Assembly: GCF_009793335.1 (NCBI RefSeq)
Contig: NZ_WING01000003.1
Location: 992,001-1,056,000 of the forward strand
Direction of reading: 5' to 3'
Origin: Actinomadura sp. J1-007
GTDB lineage: Bacteria > Actinomycetota > Actinomycetes > Streptosporangiales > Streptosporangiaceae
DNA: 64,000 bases
This document shows, piece after piece, positions 10,023-18,462 of the stretch (position 1 is the first letter of the stretch; each line of letters opens with the position of its first letter). Both the position numbers and the translations under genes were made by a program. The notes below the pieces were generated by a model. The model saw only the letters and a list, made by a program, of their open reading frames with translations. It was not told where the DNA came from and ran no database searches.

Positions 10023-11515
10023 GGCCCGGACTGCTCTACGCCGGCGAGGGCGCGCGGCCGCACGCCGCGGTGGACGCCGAGGATCTCCAGCTCGACGCGC
10101 TGTGGGCGGCCATGGCGCGGGGCGACGAGGGCCTGTACGCCGCGGCGCGGGCGGTGACCCTCGCCCCGCTCACCGACCCGGCGGACATCGCCCATCGGCA
10201 GGAGGTCCTGCGCGACTGCACGGGCAACGCCGCGGCCGTCCGCGAGCTGCACGCGCTGGCGGACGAGGCGGTCGCCGCCGACCAGAAGATCTTCCGCGGG
10301 CCCGCCGCGCGCCCGGAGGTGCTGCTGAACCGTTCGCTGCGGGTGCTGGAGCAGTCGTTCGAGTACCTGCGGCGGCTGCGGGACTTGGCGTCCGGCCACG
10401 CGCGCGCGTTCGGCTCCCCCGCGTTCAGCCGGTTGTTCGCCTCGCTGCGCACCGAACTGGACGAGGGGTATCTCCGCGGCGCGGAGACGCTGCTCGACCA
10501 GCTCCAGTTCGAGCACGGGATCCTCGCCGAGGCGCGGCTCGGCCCCGGCAACAAGAGCGTCGGCTTCCGCCTGCACGAACCTCCCGGCAAGGGGCGCGAC
10601 CCGTCCGTCCGGCGGTTCCGCAAGTCCGGGCTGGCGTTCGCCGTGCCGGCCGACAACGAGGAGACCTGGCGCGCGCTCCCCGCGTTCCGCGACCTGATCG
10701 TGGAGGAGGTCGCGCAGGCCGCCGCGGCGTCGGCCGACCACGTCCGCGACTTCCTGCTCGCCCTGCGGTCCGAGCTGGGCTTCTACGTCGGCTGCCTCAA
10801 CCTCGCCGAGTCCCTCACCGGGCTCGGCCTGCCGGTCTGCGTGCCGCGGGCGCATCCCGCCGCGGGCCCGGCCCCGTCCGCGCGCGGCCTCTACGATCCG
10901 TGCCTGGCGCTGCTGCGCGGCGGAGCGGTCGGCAGCGACCTCGACGCGGGCGCGGCCGCGCTGATCATGGTCACCGGCGCGAACCGGGGCGGGAAGACGA
11001 CCTTCCTGCGCGGCGTCGGGACGGCGCAGCTCATGATGCAGTGCGGGATGTTCGTCGCCGCCCGCCACTACGCGGCCCCCGTCGCGCACGGGATCTTCAC
11101 GCACTTCAGGCGCGAGGAGGACCGCTCGATGACCAGCGGCAAGCTGGACGAGGAGCTGGCCCGGATGAGCGCGGTCGTCGACCGGCTGCGCCCCGGCGCG
11201 CTGCTGCTGTGCAACGAGTCGTTCGCCTCGACCGAGGAGCGCGAGGGCTCCGACATCGCCGCCGAGATCATCGGGGCGCTGACCGGCCTCGGCGTGCGCG
11301 TGGTGTTCGTGACGCACCTGTACGACCTCGCCCAGCGGTTGCACGCGGAGGCGGGAGACGACCGGCTGTTCCTCACCACCGAGCGGGACGCCGGCGGCGC
11401 GCCCACGTTCCGGATCGTCCCGGGCACGCCGTCCCCCACCGCCCACGCCCGCGACCTCTACCTGCGCGTCTTCGGCGACGACCGTCCGCCCGGCCGCAGC
11501 GCCTACCATCGGTGA
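10019..11515 (+). CDS. MutS-like ATPase B
   Basis: A 498-residue paralogue of the preceding gene. It has Walker A GANRGGKTT (about 320-328), IFTHFRREEDRSMTSGKLDEE, and Walker B ALLLCNESFASTEEREGSD, followed by VVFVTHLYDLA. It has the same lever/clamp-plus-ATPase layout without a mismatch-recognition domain. It is translationally coupled to gene A (start inside the stop) and its own stop touches the start of the hydrolase gene, so the three form one operon. The pair probably works as a DNA- or RNA-structure-sensing dimer. The exact role is unknown. Confidence 0.85.
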   Translation: MRPGLLYAGEGARPHAAVDAEDLQLDALWAAMARGDEGLYAAARAVTLAPLTDPADIAHRQEVLRDCTGNAAAVRELHALADEAVAADQKIFRGPAARPEVLLNRSLRVLEQSFEYLRRLRDLASGHARAFGSPAFSRLFASLRTELDEGYLRGAETLLDQLQFEHGILAEARLGPGNKSVGFRLHEPPGKGRDPSVRRFRKSGLAFAVPADNEETWRALPAFRDLIVEEVAQAAAASADHVRDFLLALRSELGFYVGCLNLAESLTGLGLPVCVPRAHPAAGPAPSARGLYDPCLALLRGGAVGSDLDAGAAALIMVTGANRGGKTTFLRGVGTAQLMMQCGMFVAARHYAAPVAHGIFTHFRREEDRSMTSGKLDEELARMSAVVDRLRPGALLLCNESFASTEEREGSDIAAEIIGALTGLGVRVVFVTHLYDLAQRLHAEAGDDRLFLTTERDAGGAPTFRIVPGTPSPTAHARDLYLRVFGDDRPPGRSAYHR

Positions 11516-11517
11516 TC

Positions 11518-12342
11518 ATGGAGCTGACAGAACGTTTCGAATGGCGGGGCCGGCGGATCGCCTGGGGCCGGACCGGTTCCGGGCCGGACGTGGTCCTGTG
11601 CCACGGCACGCCGTTCTCCTCGGTCCTGTGGCGGCCGTTCGCCGAGGCGCTGAGCCGCGACTTCACCGTCCACCTGTGGGACATGCCCGGCTACGGCCTC
11701 TCGTCCAAGCACGCGGAGCACCCCGTCGACTTCGGCGCCCAGGCCGACGCCTTCGCGGCGCTGCTCGGGCACTGGGGCCTGGAGCGGCCGCACGTGATCG
11801 CCCACGACTTCGGCGGCGCGGTGTCGCTGCGGACGCACCTGACCCTGGGCGTCCCGTACGCCTCGCTCATGCTCGTGGACGTCGTCGCCATCCCGCCCAG
11901 CGGGTCGCCGTTCTTCAGGTTCGTCCAGGACAACCCCGAGGTGCTGGACGGCCTCCCGGCGTACATCCACGAGAGCATCGTGCGCGCCTACATCCGGGGC
12001 GCGAGCCACCGCGGCCTCCGCGACGAGGACCTCGACGCCCTCGTCCGGCCGTGGACGGACGGCGACGGCCAGCCCGCCTTCTACCGCCAGATCGCCCAGT
12101 ACGACGAACGCTTCCTGGAGGAGAACGAGCGGCGCCTGGAGAACATCGACGTGCCGGTACGGATCGTCTGGGGCCTCCAGGACACCTGGATCCCCACCAC
12201 GACGGCCGAACGCCTGCGCGGCCTGATCCCCGGCACCGACCTGAACCTGGTCGACGGCGCCGGCCACCTGATGCACTACGACGCCCCCGTGGCCCTGATG
12301 AACGAGATCCGGACCTGGCTCCCCGCCCCGCAGCGCCCCTGA
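11518..12342 (+). CDS. alpha/beta hydrolase (dehalogenase/epoxide hydrolase-like)
   Basis: A 274-residue alpha/beta hydrolase. It has the oxyanion-hole motif CHGTPFSS (28-35), a nucleophile elbow AHDFGGA in which the nucleophile is Asp97 and not Ser, an acid in GLQDTW and a base in GAGHLMH. An Asp nucleophile points to haloalkane dehalogenase, fluoroacetate dehalogenase or epoxide hydrolase. An alternative GTG start at 11512 overlaps the stop of the previous gene; the ATG at 11518 is used here. It is the third gene of the MutS-like operon. Why the two activities travel together is unclear. Confidence 0.88.
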   Translation: MELTERFEWRGRRIAWGRTGSGPDVVLCHGTPFSSVLWRPFAEALSRDFTVHLWDMPGYGLSSKHAEHPVDFGAQADAFAALLGHWGLERPHVIAHDFGGAVSLRTHLTLGVPYASLMLVDVVAIPPSGSPFFRFVQDNPEVLDGLPAYIHESIVRAYIRGASHRGLRDEDLDALVRPWTDGDGQPAFYRQIAQYDERFLEENERRLENIDVPVRIVWGLQDTWIPTTTAERLRGLIPGTDLNLVDGAGHLMHYDAPVALMNEIRTWLPAPQRP

Positions 12343-12424
12343 CCTCCCGGCCGTTGCGAAGCGGCCGCCTCCGCTCTGGCCGGGCGCCGTCGCCGACGGC
12401 GGTGCGGGACGTTCCGCGGTGCCG

Positions 12425-13129
12425 TCAGGCGCGGTCGGCGCGGTCGGCGCGGTCGGCGCGGAGTTCGACGGCGTCGAGGAAGAGTTCGAGGGCGACCTCG
12501 AACTGGTCCTCGGCGTCCACGTCGGCCAGGTGGGGGGCGACCGCGGCGATGTTGGGGTAGCGGTCGGGGGGCAGGGCGAGGTAGTCGCGCCTCCAGGCCC
12601 CGCGGTCCCCGGCCATGGCGTCGTCGGACAGCGTGAGCTGGGTCGCCTCGAAGGCCGAGTACGCCAGCGTGATGTCGACGAGCGCCCGGTAGCAGGAGGC
12701 GGCCTCCCGGCCGCGCAGGCCCGCGTCCAGCAGCGCCCCGAGCACGATGTCGGCCCCCGCGAACTCGGCGTCGCGGCGGGCGGTGCGGCCCGCGACCAGC
12801 GCCGCCGCGTGGGGGTGGGCGCGGCAGGCCCGGCGCACCCGCCGGGCGAGGTCGGCCAGGGTGGCGCGCCATTCGGCGGAGGGGGCGAAGCCCTCCAGAG
12901 ACTCGACCAGCAGCCGGTGGGTGAGCGCCAGCAGCAGGTCGTCCTTGCCGCGGAAGTGGCGGAGCACGGCGGTGTGGTCGACCCCCAGGTCCGCGCCCAG
13001 CCGCCGGAACGTCAGCGCCTCCGCGCCGTCCCGCTCCATGATCTCCATCGCGGCGTCCACGATGCGGTCGGGGGTGAGGAACCCCAGGGAGCGGCGCCGC
13101 CGTACCGGGGCGGGGGTCTGGTCGGTCAC
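12425..13129 (-). CDS. TetR-family transcriptional regulator
   Basis: A 234-residue regulator. The HTH lies at about residues 39-58 (LTFRRLGADLGVDHTAVLRH, with FRGKDDLLLAL after it), followed by a TetR_C-like ligand domain. The C-terminus ends in three ADR units encoded by a 9-bp direct repeat (cgcggtcgg) at 12429-12459, probably replication slippage with little functional effect. It is alone on its strand: convergent with the hydrolase and separated from the esterase by 342 bases. A 21-base imperfect palindrome upstream may be its operator. Confidence 0.87.
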   Translation of the reverse strand: MTDQTPAPVRRRRSLGFLTPDRIVDAAMEIMERDGAEALTFRRLGADLGVDHTAVLRHFRGKDDLLLALTHRLLVESLEGFAPSAEWRATLADLARRVRRACRAHPHAAALVAGRTARRDAEFAGADIVLGALLDAGLRGREAASCYRALVDITLAYSAFEATQLTLSDDAMAGDRGAWRRDYLALPPDRYPNIAAVAPHLADVDAEDQFEVALELFLDAVELRADRADRADRA

Positions 13130-13471
13130 CGCGCCAGGATATCCGGCTGCGCCGGCCGCGGGTCCGGCCGGCCGCTCACTCCGCTGCTAAAGCGATTCGT
13201 CCGAACCAGTGCCGGACGACGTACCAATGGCGCACTGTATGACACAGACTGTGAGGCGGTTGCGGCGCCTTCTTCTGGAGCGCCGGGCCGGAGCGCGGCC
13301 CCCCGTCGAAACGAAGCGGGGCGGGGGCCGTGCGCCAATCGGCCGTCGGGCGGGAAGAGGTTTACCGATGCTGGCGAACGGTCGGCCGGAGAATGGATCG
13401 TTCGACGGCCGGAAGCCTTTCCGGAATGCCGGGGCGGCGCGGGTCGCGGTCCGTTCCGCGGATCTCGTGAT
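13130..13471. other. intergenic region, no gene seen
   Basis: There are 342 bases between the TetR gene and the esterase, both on the minus strand. A short plus-strand frame at 13209-13511 has Arg-rich, gene-unlike composition and runs into the esterase. The only structure seen is the 21-base imperfect palindrome at 13233-13253. Confidence 0.5.
13233..13253. promoter_or_regulatory. imperfect palindrome, possible TetR operator
   Basis: CACTGTATG-ACA-CAGACTGTG: the half-sites agree at 7 of 9 positions. It lies 104 bases upstream of the TetR start at 13129. Only position and symmetry support it. Confidence 0.3.
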
Positions 13472-14338
13472 TCATGTCAGGGAGCGCATGAGCAGGGGCC
13501 AGGCGCGGTGAAGCTCGCGTTCCCAGTAGGGCCAGCTATGGGTGCCGTCGCGGTACAGGTGGGTCGTCGGCTGGATGCCCAGGGCGCGCAGGCGGCGCAG
13601 GAACGGCCGGACGGTGGAGCGGACGATCGGCTCGGCGAGGTTGGCCGGGCTCCAGGGACGGCCGGGCGGGTCGAGCGGGCCGGGCCTGCCGGTCAGGCCG
13701 GCCGACAGGTACAGGCCCGTTCCGCGCAGCGCCGGGGCCAGGTGCAGCGGGTCGCCGGCCCGCCAGTACCGGTCCTGGACGACTGGCACGCCCCACATGC
13801 GCAGCGGGTTGACGCGTCCGGCGACCGCCGTGGCCGCCAGCAGGCCCACCGCGGTGAGCGGGGTGCGGATGGTGCACGGGCCGCTCAGCGCCGCCGCGTA
13901 GCGGAACGTTCCGGGATTGCGCGCGGCGGACAGCAGGGCCCCGTACCCGCCGCCGGAGACCCCGGCGACGGCCCGTACCGGCGCGGCGCCGTACCGGTCG
14001 CGCATCAGGTCGAACAGCTCCCGGACGTGGAAGGTCATCCACTGCGGGCCCCGGCGCCAGTCGGCGTAGCCGCCGGCGTGGCCGCCGTCGGGCATGACGA
14101 TCAGCACGCCGTCGTCGCGGGCGAGTTCGAGCAGGTCGGTCTCCCGGGTCCACGAGCGGCAGTCGTCCAGGCCCCCGTGGTGCAGGGTCAGCATCGGCCA
14201 GGCTCGCCCGCCGCGCGGCGTCCAGCCCCTCGGCACGAGGACCCTGATCCGCAGTTCGCCGCCCACCGAGCCGGTGCGCACCGTCAATTCGTGCAGCCGG
14301 TCGTCCAGCCGCTCCATGTCAAGAATCTCAACACCCAT
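13472..14338 (-). CDS. esterase of the antigen 85/esterase D type
   Basis: A 288-residue alpha/beta hydrolase. The nucleophile elbow is GVSGGGYGA (S128), a catalytic-acid region precedes it (VMPDGGHAGG), and the C-terminal histidine is in DGTHSWPYWERELH. The end (SWPYWERELHRAWPLLMRSL) matches the end of the second esterase at 16405-17358 almost motif for motif, so the two are paralogues. No signal peptide is visible, unlike the paralogue. CATAAT lies 8 bases before the ATG, so it may be leaderless. It is divergent from the methyltransferase-esterase operon and probably shares its pathway. The substrate is unknown; the fold also occurs in mycolyl and acyl transferases. Confidence 0.85.
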   Translation of the reverse strand: MGVEILDMERLDDRLHELTVRTGSVGGELRIRVLVPRGWTPRGGRAWPMLTLHHGGLDDCRSWTRETDLLELARDDGVLIVMPDGGHAGGYADWRRGPQWMTFHVRELFDLMRDRYGAAPVRAVAGVSGGGYGALLSAARNPGTFRYAAALSGPCTIRTPLTAVGLLAATAVAGRVNPLRMWGVPVVQDRYWRAGDPLHLAPALRGTGLYLSAGLTGRPGPLDPPGRPWSPANLAEPIVRSTVRPFLRRLRALGIQPTTHLYRDGTHSWPYWERELHRAWPLLMRSLT

Positions 14339-14521
14339 GGGCCGCGATTATGGCGCGGCCTCACAGCCCGTTCCTATGAGTTCGGATGAGTCCCTGATTC
14401 AAGCCTGTCCGCGCTTTTCGACATCTATTCGTGTGGTCATTTCAGGCTGCCCGGAATTGCGTTCCCAAACCAATGGAAGGTCCCGTTCGGCCGTGGCCGA
14501 GCTGCGTTAGGAGGGTTGAGC

Positions 14522-16408
14522 ATGGTGCTAGGGCTGATCTGCCTGGTCGCCGCCTGCATGACCGGCAACGCGATCCGGCTGCGGAGACGGCTGGCGAGGC
14601 TGGGCCGGTTGCCGGAGCCGCCCCGGCCCGGCGGGCCCCGACGCCACGCCCGGCCCGGCGAGGCCCCACGCGGCGCCCGGCCCGACGCCGGGCGCGGCGG
14701 GACCGCCTACAGCTTGATCACCGCGCGCGGGCTGGACGTGCCCGAGCCGGTGCGGGAGGCCGCCGAGGCGTACGCCCGGGAGCGCGGGCTGGGGATGCTG
14801 GACCTCGTCCCCTCCGAGCTGCCGGTGGACGAGGCGCTCGACCTGGTCCGGCACCTGGACGCCGACGCCTTCCGCGCCGACCGGCTGAGGATGGGGCGCG
14901 GCGCCTGCTACGCGCTGCTGGCCGAGACCGGCGCGGTGCGGCGCAGCGGTATCGGTGCTGTCACCGGGCTCGATCCGGACGAGCTGGGCGAGGCCACCGC
15001 GAGGCTGAGGCTTTACACCGGGGCGGCCGACCTCGCGGTGGCCGACCTTCCGGCGTGGGACCGGACGCGGTTCCGGCGGTCGCGGCTGCGGTCGCTGGCG
15101 CTGGTGATCCCGCAGACGCTGGCGCTGCCGCAGACGCTCGGGGCGGCCGCCGCCGGCTACGTGCTGATGCTGGCGTGCGCGGCGGCGGCCTGGCCGTACG
15201 GGCTCGGGGTGGCGGGGCTGTACTGCGCGCTGCCCTACGCGGTGTTCACCGGTACCGCCGTCACGCCGCGCGACCTGCACCGGGTGGCCGCGTTCCGGCT
15301 GCTGCACACCCCGCGGTCGATCTGGCGGACGTTGCGCGCGCCGCGTACCCGGTGGGAGCGGAGGCTGATCACCGAGCGGGAACGGGCGCGCACCTGGTAC
15401 CGGGCGCAGATCGACCAGGGTGTCGAACGGTTCGTGGGCCCGCGCCGCGACGACTGCCCGTGGTGCGGTTCGGACCGCCTGGCCCGGCACGTGACCGCCC
15501 GCGACATCCTCCAGGGCAAGCCGGGACGGTTCGTCCTGGAACGCTGCGCCGCATGCGGGCACGTCTTCCAGAACCCGCGGCTGACCGCCGAGGGCCTGGC
15601 CTTCTACTACAAGGACGTCTACGACGGCCTCGGCGACGTCCTGGCCGAACGGATCCTCAGCTCGAACACCTCCTGGTACCTGGCGCGGGCGGCGCTGGTG
15701 CGCAGGTTCACCGAACCGGTGTCGTGGCTGGACGTCGGCACGGGCAAGGCCCATTTCTGCCGGGCGGCCCGGACCGTGCTGCCCGGAACGCGGTTCGAGG
15801 GGCTCGACCTGAGCGCCGCGATCGAGGAGGCCGCCGCGCGCGGCTGGGTCGACCGGGGCCACCGCGGTGAGTTCCCCGCGCTCGCGGAACGGTTCGCCGG
15901 ACGCCACGACGTGATCAGCATGCACCACTACCTGGAGCACACCACCGACCCGGCGGCCGAGCTCGACACCGCGGTCAAGGTGATGCCGTCCGGCGGGCAC
16001 CTGCTGATCGAGATGCCCGACCCGGACTCGTGGTTCGGGCGCGTGCTGCGCGGCTTCTGGGTGCCGTGGCTGGCGCCGCAGCACCTGCACATGATCCCGC
16101 TGCCGAACCTGCGGGCCGCGCTGGAGCTGCGCGGCCTGGAGATCCTCGCCGTCGAGCGCCGCGAGGCCGACCAGGGCCCCGACTTCGTCGCCTCGGCCGC
16201 GGCCGTCCTCAACCGGCTCGGCCTCGACGTCGACCGGCCGTGGTGGCCGCGCCCGCCCGGCCGCGCCGAGTACGCGCGGGCCTTCCGCACGCTGCTGCTG
16301 GCGGGCCCGCTGATGGCCCTGGCCATCGCGGCCGACGCCGTGACCGTCCCCATCGCGCGGCGCAACAGCAACGCCTACCGGATTCTGGCGAGAAAGCAGG
16401 CAGGATGA
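14522..16408 (+). CDS. membrane-associated zinc-finger SAM methyltransferase
   Basis: A 628-residue protein in three parts. Residues 1-20 are a hydrophobic anchor, and two further hydrophobic helices lie near 205-250. A zinc knuckle CPWCGS...CAACGH with FQNPR follows at about 320-360. The C-terminal class I methyltransferase has SAM loop LDVGTGKAHF and HHYLEHTTDP. The CxxC...CxxC plus NPR arrangement is typical of methyltransferases acting on sugars or lipids in envelope and natural-product pathways. AGGAGG lies 6-7 bases before the ATG at 14522. Its stop overlaps the start of a secreted esterase by 4 bases. The substrate is unknown. Confidence 0.8.
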   Translation: MVLGLICLVAACMTGNAIRLRRRLARLGRLPEPPRPGGPRRHARPGEAPRGARPDAGRGGTAYSLITARGLDVPEPVREAAEAYARERGLGMLDLVPSELPVDEALDLVRHLDADAFRADRLRMGRGACYALLAETGAVRRSGIGAVTGLDPDELGEATARLRLYTGAADLAVADLPAWDRTRFRRSRLRSLALVIPQTLALPQTLGAAAAGYVLMLACAAAAWPYGLGVAGLYCALPYAVFTGTAVTPRDLHRVAAFRLLHTPRSIWRTLRAPRTRWERRLITERERARTWYRAQIDQGVERFVGPRRDDCPWCGSDRLARHVTARDILQGKPGRFVLERCAACGHVFQNPRLTAEGLAFYYKDVYDGLGDVLAERILSSNTSWYLARAALVRRFTEPVSWLDVGTGKAHFCRAARTVLPGTRFEGLDLSAAIEEAAARGWVDRGHRGEFPALAERFAGRHDVISMHHYLEHTTDPAAELDTAVKVMPSGGHLLIEMPDPDSWFGRVLRGFWVPWLAPQHLHMIPLPNLRAALELRGLEILAVERREADQGPDFVASAAAVLNRLGLDVDRPWWPRPPGRAEYARAFRTLLLAGPLMALAIAADAVTVPIARRNSNAYRILARKQAG

Positions 16409-17358
16409 GAAAGCTCATGACCGTGCTGGCGGTCTGTCTGACCCTCTTCGCGACCGGCTCCCCCGTCCCGGCGTCGGCCGCGGCGCCGGGCGTCACCGAG
16501 AGGTGGCTCGGCAAGCGCACCCTCGACCTGACGTGGCGCTCGCCCGCCGTGGGGCAGGAAGTCAGCGCCCGGCTGCTGCTGCCCGCGGGCTGGAGCCGCA
16601 ACGCGCGCCGGACCTGGCCGGTGGTGTACGCCTACCAGGGCGGACGCGACGACTACACGTCCTGGACGCGCGAGACGGACATCGAGCGGCTGGCCGCGGC
16701 CCGCGGCGTCATCGTCGTCATGCCCTCCGGCGGCGACCACGGCAGCTACACCGACTGGTGGAACGACGGGAAGGGCGGCGTCCCCCGCTGGGAGACGTTC
16801 CACACCGCGGAGCTGCTCAAGGTGGCCGCGCGCTACCGCGCCGGGCCCAGGCGCGCCGCGCTCGGCATCTCGTCGGGCGGCCAGGGCGCGATGTCGTACG
16901 CCGCCCGCCATCCCGGGATGTTCGCCTACGCCGCGTCGTTCAGCGGCTCGACCCACCTCACCATGGACGGCATGCAGGTCTTCCTGACCGCGGTGAACCT
17001 GCTGAACTCCGGCGCCGACGCCTTCCGCATCTTCGGCGTGCCCGGCCGGGACGACGCCAACTGGCGCGCCCACGACCCGTACGTGCTGGCCTCGCGGCTG
17101 CGCGGGACGGGACTGTACGTTTCCAGCGGCACCACCGGCCTCAACGGCCCGTTCACGCCGCCGGGCGCGCAGTGGCGCCTCACCCAGCTCAGCGAGATCT
17201 TCATCGGCCGGATGAACGCGTCGTTCGTCGAACGGCTCCGGGCCCTGCGCATCCCCGTCACCGCCCACATCTACGGCGACGGCTGGCACGCGTGGCCGGA
17301 GTGGACCGAGGAGCTGCACGCGGCCTGGCCCCTGATGATGCGCGCCCTCAACGCCTAG
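16405..17358 (+). CDS. secreted esterase, antigen 85/esterase D type
   Basis: A 317-residue hydrolase with a clear Sec signal peptide (MRKLMTVLAVCLTLFATG, cleavage near PASAAA). The nucleophile is in GISSGGQGAM, the acid region reads VVMPSGGDHGSY, and the histidine is in GDGWHAWPEW. It is the paralogue of the esterase at 13472-14338; both share DDxxSWTRETD and the WPLMMRAL/WPLLMRSL ending. ATGA overlap with the methyltransferase indicates coupled translation. Role inferred: cell-surface ester hydrolysis or acyl transfer on a lipid or sugar modified by the methyltransferase. Confidence 0.87.
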   Translation: MRKLMTVLAVCLTLFATGSPVPASAAAPGVTERWLGKRTLDLTWRSPAVGQEVSARLLLPAGWSRNARRTWPVVYAYQGGRDDYTSWTRETDIERLAAARGVIVVMPSGGDHGSYTDWWNDGKGGVPRWETFHTAELLKVAARYRAGPRRAALGISSGGQGAMSYAARHPGMFAYAASFSGSTHLTMDGMQVFLTAVNLLNSGADAFRIFGVPGRDDANWRAHDPYVLASRLRGTGLYVSSGTTGLNGPFTPPGAQWRLTQLSEIFIGRMNASFVERLRALRIPVTAHIYGDGWHAWPEWTEELHAAWPLMMRALNA

Positions 17359-17475
17359 AGGGGAGGGCGGGCCGCGGGCTTCGCGCCAATAGACTGTGCC
17401 GTCCATCCGGGAGCGGCCCGACCAGGCGGCCGGTCGACGGGACCTGTCGCTCACGCCGGGGGTAGCGGGGAAGCC

Positions 17476-18210
17476 ATGGCGCGCAGCACAGTCGTCGACG
17501 AGGTCACCGACCGGATCGCGTTCCAGATCGCCTCGGGGAGGCTGGAGGCCGGGGAGAGCCTGCCGTCGATCCGGCGGCTGGCCGCCGAGCACGGCATCAA
17601 CCCCTCGACCGTGCAACTGGTGCTGGGCCGGCTGCGGACCGCGGGCTTCGTCGAGGCGCGGCACGGGGTGGGCGTCGTGGTCCGCGACATCCAGCTGTAC
17701 GGCGGGATCGAGACCTGGCGGTACCTGTTCCGGTTCTCGCGGCGCCTCCCGGACCTGACGGTCGCGACCGTGCGGGACATCCTGGAGACCCTGCGCCTGT
17801 TCTACGACGCCTCGCTGACGAAGATCGCCGCCGATCCCGCCGCGTACGACGCCACCCCGGCGCGCCGCGCGCTCGGACGCCTCGAACTCCTCACCGGCGA
17901 CGGGACCGTCCCGGCCGCCGACGTGCACAAGGGCGTGCTCCAGATCCTGCGGTCCAGCCGCGCCGCCGTCGGCGGCGGCGTCACCCTCGGGGTGCTGAAC
18001 TCGCTCGGCGCGATGCTCAGCGAGATCCCCGAGGTGCTGGACGCCCTCTACGCCGACCCGGCCGAGCACGTGTGGTGGTGGGGGCAGGTCCTGGAGTCGT
18101 GGGAGACCGGCGACCTGGAACGGGGCCGCCAGACCCTGGCGCTGCTGGACGACTGGCACGTCCAGGCCCTGCAACGACTGCGCGCGCGCCTGACCGCGGA
18201 CCCTTCGTAA
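17476..18210 (+). CDS. GntR-family transcriptional regulator
   Basis: A 244-residue regulator. The winged HTH is at residues 1-70, with the GntR signature ESLPSIRRLAAEHGINPSTV. The C-terminal domain is all-helical and FCD-like, lacking obvious metal ligands. It lies 252 bases before narG on the same strand, so it is a candidate regulator of nitrate reductase or of unrelated genes. The first gene of the following operon has its own leader with repeats and a palindrome. Confidence 0.82.
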   Translation: MARSTVVDEVTDRIAFQIASGRLEAGESLPSIRRLAAEHGINPSTVQLVLGRLRTAGFVEARHGVGVVVRDIQLYGGIETWRYLFRFSRRLPDLTVATVRDILETLRLFYDASLTKIAADPAAYDATPARRALGRLELLTGDGTVPAADVHKGVLQILRSSRAAVGGGVTLGVLNSLGAMLSEIPEVLDALYADPAEHVWWWGQVLESWETGDLERGRQTLALLDDWHVQALQRLRARLTADPS

Positions 18211-18241
18211 CGGCGACCGGACCGTCCCGCGCGGGCTCCGC

Positions 18242-18289
18242 GCCCTTCCCGGCCTGTGCCGATGAGCCCTTCCCGGCCTGTGCCGATGA
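18242..18289. repeat. 24-bp direct repeat, two copies
   Basis: Two perfect, adjacent copies of a 24-base unit beginning gcccttcccgg (18242-18265 and 18266-18289), between the GntR gene and narG. Each ends in gccgatga. It could be slippage or a duplicated binding site. Confidence 0.8.
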
Positions 18290-18327
18290 TCACGTCCGGG
18301 CGCAAGGTTAGCGCATGGTAAAGAACA

Positions 18328-18344
18328 TTGACCTGGGCGGTCAA
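18328..18344. promoter_or_regulatory. inverted repeat upstream of narG
   Basis: TTGACC-TGGGC-GGTCAA, perfect 6-base arms with a 5-base spacer, 119 bases before the narG start. It resembles an FNR/CRP-type site in shape, but the spacing is longer than FNR (TTGAT-N4-ATCAA). An operator for nitrate or oxygen control is inferred from position only. Confidence 0.4.
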
Positions 18345-18462
18345 GGTGCGTGAGATTGCTTGATGGGTTCGCCCCAGGGATGACGCGAGTCCGGCGGCTG
18401 CCGGTGACGGGCGCTCGCGGTGCGGATGTACGCCTTCGGGCGCTGTCGCAGAGGAGTGTGCC

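Noticed and set aside
13209..13511. Possible small plus-strand gene
   Set aside because: Composition is Arg/Gly-rich with no ribosome site, and it runs into the antisense of the esterase.
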